DNA of 64,000 nt, taken from positions 1-64,000 of the forward strand of contig JAGTTR010000001.1 of assembly GCA_018223385.1 (NCBI GenBank), in the 5' to 3' direction. The notes under the pieces are model-generated. The model did no database searches. It had not been told where the DNA came from and saw only the letters and a program-made list of their open reading frames with translations. The first letter of the stretch is position 1. Every line of letters begins with the position of its first letter. Origin of the DNA: Oscillospiraceae bacterium Marseille-Q3528. GTDB lineage: Bacteria > Bacillota > Clostridia > Lachnospirales > Lachnospiraceae. Below are positions 52,770 through 60,830 of the stretch, piece by piece. The translations under genes and the position numbers were made by a program.

Positions 52770-52966
52770 TGTTGGACTCGCCCCCCCTCACTGCTGTATA
52801 CTCTGTTTGTACTCTCAAACTTCGATTCAATCGAACCGATTACTTTTACCTCTGCCATTACAACTCCAAAATCATTGTTTTGTGCTTTGATGCATCTTGC
52901 AATCGGATATAGCCCTCGAAAGAATTCTTCTGATGTCCCTGTATACAGGCTTCCGATTATTTCCAT
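52766..52966 (-). CDS. Cytosine methyltransferase, middle frame (66 aa)
   Basis: This frame begins MEIIGSLYTGTSEEFFRGLY and ends shortly after STNRVYSSEGG at the G7 tract. It contains the repeat-like unit IARCIKAQNNDFGVVM, similar to IANCIKAKYDAGISNF at the end of the upstream frame. AAGGGGGG sits 10 bases before its ATG, and its start overlaps the upstream stop (ATGGAAATAA), so it could be translated as a separate subunit. With one more G it would fuse to the motif IX-X frame. Confidence 0.6.
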   Translation of the reverse strand: MEIIGSLYTGTSEEFFRGLYPIARCIKAQNNDFGVVMAEVKVIGSIESKFESTNRVYSSEGGRVQH

Positions 52967-53877
52967 TTAGTTATCCCCCCTTTCACCACAAGTGTTCCGT
53001 CTTTCGGAAAGTTGCTGATTCCAGCATCGTATTTGGCCTTAATGCAATTCGCAATCGTTTTTTTCTCGGGTGCCTTAATGGTCCCATCAATGCAAGTGTT
53101 CATATCTGCATCCGGCAGTGTCCCGCCGTCAATTAGCTGTTTTATGAGCTTTTCTGTTTTTTCGTTGTTGATGTAATACTTTTCCTCAACATCATCTTCC
53201 AAGTAGTCCTTTAGCTTCTTTGCGAGCGGGAACGGCTCTGGAAATCTATAGGTGTAGTTCCCCAGGAACGAGAACATAAAGCACCTATTCCGGTTCTGCG
53301 CTACCCCATAGTCCTTTGCGTTCAGGTCCTTCCAGAAATTTGTATAACCAAGACTTTCAAGGAACTGTATCCACTCCTGAAAGTCTGCCATATTCTTTTT
53401 CCCGTGAACCTGCGGTACATTCTCCATGAACAGAATCTGCGGTAACTCACCGCCACCGTCCCGAATCTCGTACAAAATCCGTTCCACCTCCCACAACAGA
53501 CCGGACCTGGTTCCGCTGCCCTTGCTCATTCCTGCCTGCTTCCCAGCAACAGATAAGTCCGTACACGGGAACGAGTAAGTAAGTAAGTAAGTGAACGTGT
53601 CTGTATCGCAAATTTCCAGATCTGCCCCATGAATCTTTGTTATATCCAGCGGTGGGAAATTTGTACCGTGCACGGCATTGTAGCTTTCCACCGCAAAACG
53701 GTCAAATTCCACAACCTTGTAATGCTCAAATTCTGCACCTATGCGTTTTAATGCCATTGCCTGTGATCCGTATCCTGCAAACAGTTCTATTAACCTGATG
53801 GGTTTTGTTATTTTGATCTGTTGTCCGACCAGATCAAATATGCTCATTTGACCAGTGCATTCGTAGTTGTCGGTCAC
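52957..53877 (-). CDS. DNA (cytosine-5-)-methyltransferase, catalytic part
   Basis: This 306-aa frame holds motif I (ELFAGYGSQAMAL, SAM binding), motif IV with the catalytic Cys (SFPCTDLSVAGKQ), motif VI (FMENV) and motif VIII (YGVAQNRNRCFMFS), but stops before motifs IX and X, which are in the following frames. The enzyme could work as two polypeptides, as in M.AquI. The GTG start overlaps the previous gene's stop (GTGA). Confidence 0.85.
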   Translation of the reverse strand: MTDNYECTGQMSIFDLVGQQIKITKPIRLIELFAGYGSQAMALKRIGAEFEHYKVVEFDRFAVESYNAVHGTNFPPLDITKIHGADLEICDTDTFTYLLTYSFPCTDLSVAGKQAGMSKGSGTRSGLLWEVERILYEIRDGGGELPQILFMENVPQVHGKKNMADFQEWIQFLESLGYTNFWKDLNAKDYGVAQNRNRCFMFSFLGNYTYRFPEPFPLAKKLKDYLEDDVEEKYYINNEKTEKLIKQLIDGGTLPDADMNTCIDGTIKAPEKKTIANCIKAKYDAGISNFPKDGTLVVKGGITKWK

Positions 53878-54164
53878 CGCTCGTCCTCCTCAAACATGAC
53901 GCCCATTCTCTCGGCCAGTGCAAACCCATATTCCCGGTTTGCTCCGCAGGACTGCTGCCACCCCTTAAGCATGCATATGCCGTCACACTCTCTAAGGAGT
54001 TTGAGGTCCATGTCCAGAATCTCTTCCCGGTCCATCCCTTCCACGTCAATCTCTGCAGGATTCACGACTTCATGTCCGGATTCCTTCATTTTCACTTCCG
54101 CGACTTTAAAATTCTTTTCATATCCTTCTATTCCCGCCATGGGGCCGCTGATGTAGATTTTCAT
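53874..54164 (-). CDS. DUF4406-like nucleoside deoxyribosyltransferase-fold protein
   Basis: A 96-aa protein starting KIYISGPMAGIEGYEKNF and containing LRECDGICMLKGWQQSCGAN and REYGFALAERMGV. This is the pattern of DUF4406, a small relative of nucleoside 2-deoxyribosyltransferases frequent in phages. It overlaps neighbours on both sides by four bases. Confidence 0.8.
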   Translation of the reverse strand: MKIYISGPMAGIEGYEKNFKVAEVKMKESGHEVVNPAEIDVEGMDREEILDMDLKLLRECDGICMLKGWQQSCGANREYGFALAERMGVMFEEDER

Positions 54165-54310
54165 TTCCTCTCCCTCTCTTTTTGGTTCAATTCCGCTTTT
54201 CGTTTTATTGGATCGTACCCCAGCCTTCCATTCCAGATATAATCATGAAGAGCGCAGTGGAAGCAATCTGGGTGAACACAACCTTCCGGCCTTTTGTATT
54301 TTCCTCCCAT
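54161..54310 (-). CDS. Small Cys/His-rich protein (49 aa)
   Basis: A short ORF with GAGG seven bases ahead of its ATG, ending in a TGA that overlaps the next gene's start (ATGA). The sequence CVHPDCFHCALHDY suggests a small metal-binding site. Its tight packing in the operon supports it as a gene. No family recognised with certainty. Confidence 0.6.
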   Translation of the reverse strand: MGGKYKRPEGCVHPDCFHCALHDYIWNGRLGYDPIKRKAELNQKERERK

Positions 54311-54323
54311 ATCAAAACCTCAT

Positions 54324-54758
54324 TTAAGTGAACGGAATTTCTTCATCAATTCCATCCGGAATATTCATGAATCCGTCCTTGCCTGTCTCGAATGCGTTGG
54401 ATGGAGTATTTGAGTTTCCAGAACTTTCATTCTCTGCTCTTTTAGATTCAGCAAATTCATGTTCTTCCACGACAATATCTGTGGTATAAACCCTCTGTCC
54501 TTCCTTGTTCGTATAGCTACCAGTCTGAATCCGTCCTACTACCGCGATTTTTGTTCCCCGGCGTAAGTACTTCTCGGCAAACTCTCCGTTTTTTCCAAAA
54601 GCAATGCAGTTGATAAAATCTGCTGACGCATCACCATCTCTTTTAAACTTTCTGTCTACTGCCAACGTGTATCTGGCAACACAGGTTGATTTTTCTCCTT
54701 GGCTGTATCTAATGTCTGGGTCTCTAGTCAGCCGACCCATCAAAATTACTTTGTTCAT
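54324..54758 (-). CDS. ssb: Single-stranded DNA-binding protein
   Basis: This 144-aa protein has an OB fold (MNKVILMGRLTRDPDIRYSQ, NCIAFGKNGEFAEKYL, GTKIAVVGRIQTGSY) and an acidic tail ending DEEIPF, the partner-binding tip. It is next to recT-type recombination genes and serves phage replication/recombination. Confidence 0.95.
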   Translation of the reverse strand: MNKVILMGRLTRDPDIRYSQGEKSTCVARYTLAVDRKFKRDGDASADFINCIAFGKNGEFAEKYLRRGTKIAVVGRIQTGSYTNKEGQRVYTTDIVVEEHEFAESKRAENESSGNSNTPSNAFETGKDGFMNIPDGIDEEIPFT

Positions 54759-54770
54759 AACAATTCCTTT

Positions 54771-55514
54771 CTAAAACGGGCATTCGCTCGGATTTCTTAA
54801 ATCTATTTCCATTCCCGGTGTCGCCACAATCACGTTACACGCTGCCGGAACCACTGTGCGCATCTTTTCGATAAAACTATCAGGTTCTGCATTTTCGCTC
54901 GACAAATGGCACATAATCACGTTTTGCAACTGATCTGACGCATTGTCTATTACAAAGTCGCAAGCCGTATCAATGCTCATGTGCCCCCGGATAACATGTT
55001 TTTTCTTTGCATCGTCACCAGACAACAATTCCGGGTCATAATTGACTCCCAGGAGAATGTGATTGACTTTTTTGAACCGCCACTTAATCAGTTCTGTGTC
55101 AGTCGCATAAATCATTGTTCCCATCTCCGGGTGCTGAATCCAAAAACCGTAACACGGGCATTCGGAGCCGTCACCGTTTGTATGAGTCCACTTGCCATCC
55201 ACAGTTTTTAATGCAAATGAACTAATATCAAATCTTGATTTTTTTAATTTGTAACTCAACTTTTCAGACCTACTTGATATCAAATATGGCGCAACTGCAT
55301 AAAACCCAGTCTTGTATAACTCTACAGCCGATTTGCTATGATCAAGGTGCCGGTGGGTGCATAACACACCCACAACTTTTTTAATGTTCCAGCCTAAACC
55401 TTTTTTAATCTCCTTAATCGGAACTCCGCAGTCCAAAATCAGTGTTTCTCCGCTGTCTGCAATAAGCAAATGGCAGTTGCCGGAGCTTCCGGTTGCTACG
55501 GTTTTCAGTCTCAT
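54771..55514 (-). CDS. Metallo-beta-lactamase fold hydrolase (YycJ-like)
   Basis: This 247-aa protein has ATGSSGNCHLLIA at the N-terminus and the metal motif THRHLDHS near residue 54, with a third His in IRGHMSIDTA near 177 and a HLSSENAEP motif after it. It resembles YycJ/WalJ nucleases; phages often carry one beside recT and may use it as an exonuclease. It overlaps the upstream gene by four bases. Confidence 0.85.
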   Translation of the reverse strand: MRLKTVATGSSGNCHLLIADSGETLILDCGVPIKEIKKGLGWNIKKVVGVLCTHRHLDHSKSAVELYKTGFYAVAPYLISSRSEKLSYKLKKSRFDISSFALKTVDGKWTHTNGDGSECPCYGFWIQHPEMGTMIYATDTELIKWRFKKVNHILLGVNYDPELLSGDDAKKKHVIRGHMSIDTACDFVIDNASDQLQNVIMCHLSSENAEPDSFIEKMRTVVPAACNVIVATPGMEIDLRNPSECPF

Positions 55515-55885
55515 ACTTCCACCTCATCATCTGCCGGGAACTGAAAGATAGCATTGTTGATAAAATCCACTTTTGACGGCTGATTTTCAGCTCGCACCAC
55601 AAAACCGCATTTATTTAATCTTTCAAATTCCTTTGCCACATCTTCTGAAACATCAACATTCTGCATTACGATAGGCATACCGATATATGTCTCTCTCAAC
55701 AATTCCATTACTTTCAGTGCTTTTTCTCTGGATGAATATTTAGCTAACTTTGTGCCGTTAGGTGATGATAAATTGTGGCAATAAATGAATGCCACTTCTA
55801 CATCTTCGTATTTTCCACTAGCAATAGATAATGAAAAATAATCATACGGAACATCCATCGTTCCATCCTGCGAAATTACTCTCAT
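55511..55885 (-). CDS. Hypothetical prophage protein (124 aa)
   Basis: A protein of mixed alpha/beta prediction (DYFSLSIASGKYEDVEVAFI; REKALKVMELLRETYIG). It begins three bases before recT ends and overlaps the MBL gene by four. No recognised family. Confidence 0.6.
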   Translation of the reverse strand: MRVISQDGTMDVPYDYFSLSIASGKYEDVEVAFIYCHNLSSPNGTKLAKYSSREKALKVMELLRETYIGMPIVMQNVDVSEDVAKEFERLNKCGFVVRAENQPSKVDFINNAIFQFPADDEVEV

Positions 55886-55886
55886 C

Positions 55887-56912
55887 TTATCCCTCCCGCA
55901 TGAACTCTGGCATTGCCTGCTGCCCGTCCAGTTCGGTTACGGTTTTTGGTTCTTCCGGTTCAAAATCAATCACATTTGCATTCTCTTCGATCTCCGCCTT
56001 CGATGCCTGGTACACCTCGTCCATTTCAAGCTGCGCCTGCCGTGCCATTGGGTCAAAATTCTTCGGGAACTTTCTGATTGCATTGTTCCGCATCTTACGC
56101 TGAATCATGCTTTCTGGCGTGTCCAGCCATGCTCCGCTGATAAAAGGTCTGGCAAGCTCGCATTCCAACATTTCATCCACGGTCTTGCAAGCTCTCATAG
56201 CATCCAGGACCTCCGTTTTCTTCGCCTTGATTTCCTCTTTCTGCTTTTCCGTTGCCTTGAATCTGTCAGCGCAAATGCCAAATGTGGCGTTCATCATATT
56301 CTGCTTTACATGAGCCAGAAGATTTACTTTCACCCCATCACGCTCTGCAATCAGGTATGTTACGGTTCCGTCTGTCAACCTTACCGGATATACTACCCGA
56401 ACCACTTTGTCTGACAAGCCCTTCTCCTCCCACTCCGGCGGAGTAACTTCCAATCCACGATGTTTCGGTGCCACATACAAATCTCCTTCTTTAACAGCCC
56501 AGAAAGGGTATACCTGCTTTACATTCTTTCCAAAATTTGAAAGCAACGCATCGTATCCATCACCCTCGATACCCATTTCAACGACTTTCATCCAGTCATT
56601 ACCGACTTTCACGCTTCTAAGCTGAAAGAAACACTCTCTCGGATTGGAGCCAGCGTTCAGCTTAAGGCTGGCGCAGTTCTCAACAATCTGCCGCAGATTG
56701 CTCTTGTCAATACTGTTAATATCCGTTTTGCTGTCATTTTTTACCAGTGTGTAAATACTGGTCATCGCTTCCATAGCGCATTTTTTTGCATAATCATCAA
56801 ATTGCACTCCACAAGCCTCGTAGTCCCTTGCAATCAAGCCTGTAATTTCATTTGACCATACGCTTAAAGAGGTCGTAAATGCTTTCTTTTCTGCTACTTG
56901 CGTCTCTGCCAT
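55887..56912 (-). CDS. recT: RecT-family single-strand annealing recombinase
   Basis: This 341-aa protein has the RecT core (~30-230): ECFFQLRSVKVGNDWMKVVE, EMGIEGDGYDALLSNFG, VYPVRLTDGTVTYLIAERDG. It anneals complementary strands during phage recombination, with Ssb and a nuclease (candidates: the MBL protein or the SMC-like ATPase complex). GGAGG precedes the ATG. Confidence 0.9.
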   Translation of the reverse strand: MAETQVAEKKAFTTSLSVWSNEITGLIARDYEACGVQFDDYAKKCAMEAMTSIYTLVKNDSKTDINSIDKSNLRQIVENCASLKLNAGSNPRECFFQLRSVKVGNDWMKVVEMGIEGDGYDALLSNFGKNVKQVYPFWAVKEGDLYVAPKHRGLEVTPPEWEEKGLSDKVVRVVYPVRLTDGTVTYLIAERDGVKVNLLAHVKQNMMNATFGICADRFKATEKQKEEIKAKKTEVLDAMRACKTVDEMLECELARPFISGAWLDTPESMIQRKMRNNAIRKFPKNFDPMARQAQLEMDEVYQASKAEIEENANVIDFEPEEPKTVTELDGQQAMPEFMREG

Positions 56913-56963
56913 ATTATTTTTCCTCCAATAATTCTTTTACATACAAATCCATCGAATATAACA

Positions 56964-57296
56964 TTAGCATTTTCTTGAATATCTTTTATCAATAGGCGTA
57001 CTCAATGCCTTATCAATGCTCCATCCCATATGTAATCTCTTTGCTAACGAATCTCTGGAAATCCCTATAATTCTAGCCCATTCAGATATGCTTCTTTTCT
57101 TTCCGTTATACTCAATAAATTTCGCATGTCTGCTATTATTGTTTTGAACCAAACTAGTTACCCATCTACAATTTTCTGGACAATAGTTTCCATTATTATC
57201 AATTCTGTCAATAGTTAATTCTTCCGAATATCCGTTTTTCAATGCCCAATCCAAAAAATTTACAAATCCATTTTCTCCTAGCCATTGATCGCACAT
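56964..57296 (-). pseudogene. HNH homing endonuclease, 5' end without start codon
   Basis: The frame contains a classic HNH homing nuclease: TIDRIDNNGNYCPENCRWVT, then a NUMOD/AP2-like tail (YNGKKRSISEWARIIGIS, RGWSIDKAL-type end). The coordinates begin at the first ATG, but the homologous protein extends further upstream in the same frame to about 57425 (KHGFSDSRVYRIYNNIKSRC, then ENYGGRGIGMCDQW) with no ATG, GTG or TTG. It is therefore either started at a weak codon, truncated at the N-terminus, or inactive. Confidence 0.65.
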
Positions 57297-57417
57297 TCCA
57301 ATTCCTCTTCCACCATAATTTTCATATTCTTTCGCATACGTTTTATAACATCTACTTTTAATATTGTTGTATATACGATATACCCTTGAGTCAGAAAATC
57401 CGTGTTTTTTATTAAAT

Positions 57418-57504
57418 CTATTTCCCGTACCTAGTCGCCTCCTGCAAGGTATGCTCTGCCAAATCTTTAGCTTTCAGAATCACTCTCAGTTCTGTTTCTG
57501 CCAT
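57418..57504 (-). pseudogene. Avd-like four-helix-bundle protein, 5' stub (28 aa)
   Basis: The ORF encodes MAETELRVILKAKDLAEHTL followed by QEATRYGK and a stop. The pattern ELxVxxKxKDLxxHTL is that of the N-terminal helix of the four-helix-bundle Avd proteins that accompany diversity-generating retroelements (~120 aa). Only the first helix remains, and the HNH frame starts here. It begins directly at the stop codon of the variable protein gene. The family assignment rests on memory of the motif and is tentative. Confidence 0.45.
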
Positions 57505-58119
57505 TTATTCATCCTCTGATTCAAAGATTTCAGAAGAAAAGATACAAAAAGGGCGAACCCCGTTGCTGACGTAGTAATAGTTGCTGCGGATATTGCCGGA
57601 CGGAGCAACAACGGTAGTAAAATTTTCACATCCATTGCATGGTGTGCTCCACGGTGAAATCAACCAAATCCAATCGCCCGTGTTCGGAATAAGTTTCCGA
57701 TATTTCCTGTATTCATCTACCGTCAGCAGCGATACTTTGTCGCTACAGGTTCCGAATTCTGTCTGTCCGTCCAAAGATAACAGATTTCGCTCAAATTCAA
57801 CCAGATTACCAGCTCCAATTTCTGTTTCAATTTTTTTCAGAAATTCTTCATTTAAGTATTTTCGAAGTTCGCTGGCTTTCCAATTATTGCTTTCAGAGTC
57901 AAACCGCATGTCGCCGACGGAATCGGCCAGGCAAACATAACCATTACTCGTGATATCAATAATCTTCCAATTAACTCCTGCCAGTTCAAATGAGTCACCA
58001 ATGGTAAGCCATTTGGAAAATCTCTTGTTGCATTCTACTTTCTGGCCACTTCTCAGCTCTTCCATTTCTTTTTTAAGCACATCAATCTGTTCCTGCAATG
58101 ATTTCATTGTCAATGACAT
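57505..58119 (-). CDS. Candidate DGR variable protein 2 (DUF6273-like)
   Basis: This 204-aa protein has a short coiled coil (SLQEQIDVLKKEMEELRSGQ), then a domain with FDSESNNWKASELRKYLNEE and TVDEYRKYRKLIPNTGDWIW, and a C-terminus ending VRPFCIF plus an acidic tail. The domain and ending resemble C-type-lectin/FGE-like variable proteins. The last ~26 codons before the tail (57538-57615) match the neighbour's except at adenine-compatible sites. GGGAG lies inside the end of the upstream gene. Confidence 0.7.
   Translation of the reverse strand: MSLTMKSLQEQIDVLKKEMEELRSGQKVECNKRFSKWLTIGDSFELAGVNWKIIDITSNGYVCLADSVGDMRFDSESNNWKASELRKYLNEEFLKKIETEIGAGNLVEFERNLLSLDGQTEFGTCSDKVSLLTVDEYRKYRKLIPNTGDWIWLISPWSTPCNGCENFTTVVAPSGNIRSNYYYVSNGVRPFCIFSSEIFESEDE
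57538..57615 (-). repeat. Variable-repeat-like segment B
   Basis: This 78-nt segment encodes TVVAPSGNIRSNYYYVSNGV plus RPFCIF. Compared with 58155-58232 it has the same length and 17 differences, 15 with A in one copy and the other two G/T, so all fit mutation of adenines in one template. All positions where neither copy has A or could have had A are identical. Confidence 0.7.
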
Positions 58120-58121
58120 TT

Positions 58122-58721
58122 TTATTCTCCCTTCGATACAAAGATATTGGATTTTAAGATACAAAATGGGCGAACACCGCCGCTGTTGCCGCAAAAGTAG
58201 TTGCTGACATGGCCGGACGGAGCAACAACGGCAATTGAATATTTCCAGCCACGATCACCTGTGCTCCAAGGAGTGCATGTCCACCACCAACTATTAAGAT
58301 TTTTATTAACCAGCAAATTGTTGTACAATCTGGCCTCATCGAAAGTAATCGGTCTTATCTTACATACTAAATCTCCAAATTCATTCTGCATATCTGCTGA
58401 CATCAGGCTCGCAGTATGCTCGACCAAGTTTTCCCCACCTACAGCATTTTCGATAATTGGCTGAATATCAGTTTCAATCATTTTCTTAAGGTTAGATTTA
58501 TTGTAGTCTCTTGTATCTTTATCAAAACAAACGTTCTCTGCCATAATATCCTTAGATATTACCTTTGTTGTTCCATTCTCTTGCTCGAGTACAATAAAAT
58601 CGTATTCTTCAACTTTGAATGTATCTCCCGGATTCAACTCTGATAACTGTATCTTATTATCCTTTTCATCCTCTTCCAACTTCTTAACAAGTTCCCTTGC
58701 CAGATCCAATGCTTTACTCAT
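58122..58721 (-). CDS. Candidate DGR variable protein 1 (DUF6273-like)
   Basis: This 199-aa protein is homologous in architecture to the next gene: an N-terminal charged helix, a TFKVEEYDFIVLEQENG strand region, FDKDTRDYNKSNLKKMIETD, FDEARLYNNLLVNKNLNSWW, and the same VAPSG...VRPFCIL ending. Outside the last 78 nt the two proteins are only weakly similar. AAAAGGAG precedes the ATG. It may display variable residues on a C-type-lectin-like fold. Confidence 0.7.
   Translation of the reverse strand: MSKALDLARELVKKLEEDEKDNKIQLSELNPGDTFKVEEYDFIVLEQENGTTKVISKDIMAENVCFDKDTRDYNKSNLKKMIETDIQPIIENAVGGENLVEHTASLMSADMQNEFGDLVCKIRPITFDEARLYNNLLVNKNLNSWWWTCTPWSTGDRGWKYSIAVVAPSGHVSNYFCGNSGGVRPFCILKSNIFVSKGE
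58155..58232 (-). repeat. Variable-repeat-like segment A
   Basis: This 78-nt segment encodes AVVAPSGHVSNYFCGNSGGV plus RPFCIL. The invariant blocks GTTGTTGCTCCGTCCGGC and GTTCGCCC flank twelve codons of which nine change the residue relative to segment B. It is the 3' end of the gene, where variable repeats of DGR targets normally lie. Confidence 0.7.
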
Positions 58722-58736
58722 TTTCTTCTTCTCCTT

Positions 58737-58892
58737 TTAAATTGCATTGAAAGTCTGAACCGCAAACAGTTCATTTACCGTTTTCTTAAAATCTTTGCCG
58801 TCAACCTTTACTATGTACTGAAATCCATCGCTTTCAAGTGTGATCTTGCATTTTCCCCTCTCTGTCTTAATCTTCTTCTCTTTAATCAACAT
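58737..58892 (-). CDS. Hypothetical prophage protein (51 aa)
   Basis: A short ORF (MLIKEKKIKTERGKCKITLE) preceded by GGAGGG at suitable spacing, in the gap between the SMC-like ATPase and variable protein 1. It is basic and probably a small beta-sheet. No family recognised. Confidence 0.55.
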   Translation of the reverse strand: MLIKEKKIKTERGKCKITLESDGFQYIVKVDGKDFKKTVNELFAVQTFNAI

Positions 58893-58895
58893 ATC

Positions 58896-60809
58896 CTATC
58901 CCTCCACTCTTAAATCTTCATCGTTCACAATCAGCATAATAAGCTGGCTGTCTACCATTCCTGCTGCCTTTTTCTGATTCTCCGTGTCGAATGACTCTCC
59001 GTCATCCAGCCAAATTGGACAGTTGATACCGGTGATCTTCTGGATAGAACTGCAAATATCCAGTTTCCCAAGCATACGATTTCCTTTGTTGCTCATAGTA
59101 GAAAGAATGGATTTACCGTCAACCGTTGGTACACACACGGATTTGTAATTTCCATTCTTTGCGTATTCAAACAGCTGCCACTTAACAAGTCCGAAATGAC
59201 TGTTTACACTCTCTGACAGTGCTTCATTCTTCGCCTTGTCAAGCTCGTCCAGCAAGTCAAGAATATGCTCTGCGTCCGTCTTTGACTGTTCCAGATTGAT
59301 TCTCTTTTCCTTAAGTTCCGCAAGGCGCTGTTCTTCCTGCTCGGTATTGCTTGCAAAGATCTGTCTTTCAATCCTAGAAAGTTCCTCACGCAGTTCTGTT
59401 TCATTCTTCTTTAATTCCGCCCGCTTATCAAAAATGGAGCTGAATTTTGAAAGAGATTCTTCTTTTTCGGAAATCTGATTCTGCACGTCGATATATTCTG
59501 CATCACCACTTACATCAACCGAAACCGGAAGTGCTTCTTTTTCAGCAGTCAGTTTCATAATTTCTGCAAAAATTGTCACTTCACTGGCAATCGCTGCTTT
59601 CTGCTTTTCCTTTGTTACATCCAGTTCGGATTTATCTTTCTCAATCCGATCTTTGAGCATCAGTCCTGTTTTTGTAATACGCTCCAGCTCTACTCCCTTA
59701 TTTTTCTCAAAATCAGAACGAATCTGCTCTTTTCTCTCCTCCGGATATTCCTGACCGCAATAGTTGCAAACAAGACTTTCTTCATTAAATGCCATACCCT
59801 TTGTCTCTTTCCAAAGTTCTGCCTGCTTTTTCCTGTTCTCTTCTGCCACCGCTATGGAAGATTCCAGTTCCTTAATCGTGTAGGACAGTGCTGTGGCTCT
59901 TCTATTGCAGTCATCGTAGATCCTCTGCTTTTCGGAAATCTTTGCACTTAAACCGGCTCTGCGTGATTCGTTTTCAGAGTTGGCCTTATTATGGATTTCT
60001 GATAACTTGAATTTCAGATTCATCAAGTCACCGGCAACATTATCGCTTTCAGCAATAAGCGTTTCCGTATCTTCCTGTTCCTTGACATTCTTCTCGATCT
60101 GCTCTTTAATCTGATTTCTGGCCAGTTCGAGTGCTGACAGATCCGTATCAGATTTAATCTGAATATCCCGCTCCTTTTCTTTGATCTGGCCGTCCAGAAC
60201 CGGGATTTCCTTTAAAGATCTAGCCTTTGTCGCCTTATTCATCGCCGATAATTCTTCTGCTGAATACTTTTCAAGCTGTTCGGCCAGAATTGAAAGCTCT
60301 GGATTCAATGCTGCAATGGATAAATCCGTAACTCCATCTGTCGTGGAAAACAGAAATTCTCGCATTTCTCCTGGCTTCTTTGCCAGAAATGCATTGATAT
60401 TGCTACACATCTTAAATGCGTTCATGTCAATTCCGAGATATGCATTGAAATCTTTTAAGGTTTTGGGTACGTCATTGACGAAGTACTTGTTATCGTCCTT
60501 GTAGCTGCTACCGTCCTTGCTGTATGTACGCTTCTGCACTTTCATCATGGTAACTTCTTTCCCGTCCACATCAAGAGTAAGCGTTACGGCGGTATCCATA
60601 TCATCAACCGTTTTCCCGTCTATCTCCCGGCGGACTGGCGGGTTATCCTTCAGCTCATAGTCGCAGTTGAACAGGCACCACATATAAGCAGTGGCAATAC
60701 TGGATTTCCCTTTTCCATTTTTCGCCATAATCTTCGTTATATCGAAGAAATCAAACTGTGCACTTGCGTAGCACATGAAGTTTTCAAGCACCATTCTCAA
60801 AACTTTCAT
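58896..60809 (-). CDS. SMC/Rad50-like AAA ATPase with zinc hook
   Basis: This 637-aa protein has a Walker A (AKNGKGKSSIATAYMW, ~30-45), two long coiled-coil arms (~200-330 and ~380-540) meeting at a CNYCGQEYPEE zinc-hook-like Cys pair near residue 348, and a Walker B-like PIWLDDGESFD near 605. This layout is that of Rad50/SbcC-type or phage recombination ATPases. It may act with the RecT and MBL-fold proteins in phage recombination. Confidence 0.88.
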   Translation of the reverse strand: MKVLRMVLENFMCYASAQFDFFDITKIMAKNGKGKSSIATAYMWCLFNCDYELKDNPPVRREIDGKTVDDMDTAVTLTLDVDGKEVTMMKVQKRTYSKDGSSYKDDNKYFVNDVPKTLKDFNAYLGIDMNAFKMCSNINAFLAKKPGEMREFLFSTTDGVTDLSIAALNPELSILAEQLEKYSAEELSAMNKATKARSLKEIPVLDGQIKEKERDIQIKSDTDLSALELARNQIKEQIEKNVKEQEDTETLIAESDNVAGDLMNLKFKLSEIHNKANSENESRRAGLSAKISEKQRIYDDCNRRATALSYTIKELESSIAVAEENRKKQAELWKETKGMAFNEESLVCNYCGQEYPEERKEQIRSDFEKNKGVELERITKTGLMLKDRIEKDKSELDVTKEKQKAAIASEVTIFAEIMKLTAEKEALPVSVDVSGDAEYIDVQNQISEKEESLSKFSSIFDKRAELKKNETELREELSRIERQIFASNTEQEEQRLAELKEKRINLEQSKTDAEHILDLLDELDKAKNEALSESVNSHFGLVKWQLFEYAKNGNYKSVCVPTVDGKSILSTMSNKGNRMLGKLDICSSIQKITGINCPIWLDDGESFDTENQKKAAGMVDSQLIMLIVNDEDLRVEG

Positions 60810-60830
60810 CCTTTTGCTCCCTTCCCATTA

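Noticed and set aside
54771..55514. Host YycJ/WalJ gene
   Set aside because: It lies within overlapping prophage genes, so it is taken as a phage-borne homologue.
56964..58721. A complete DGR with reverse transcriptase in this window
   Set aside because: No reading frame with reverse-transcriptase motifs and no adenine-rich template copy was found nearby; only targets and an Avd-like stub are visible.
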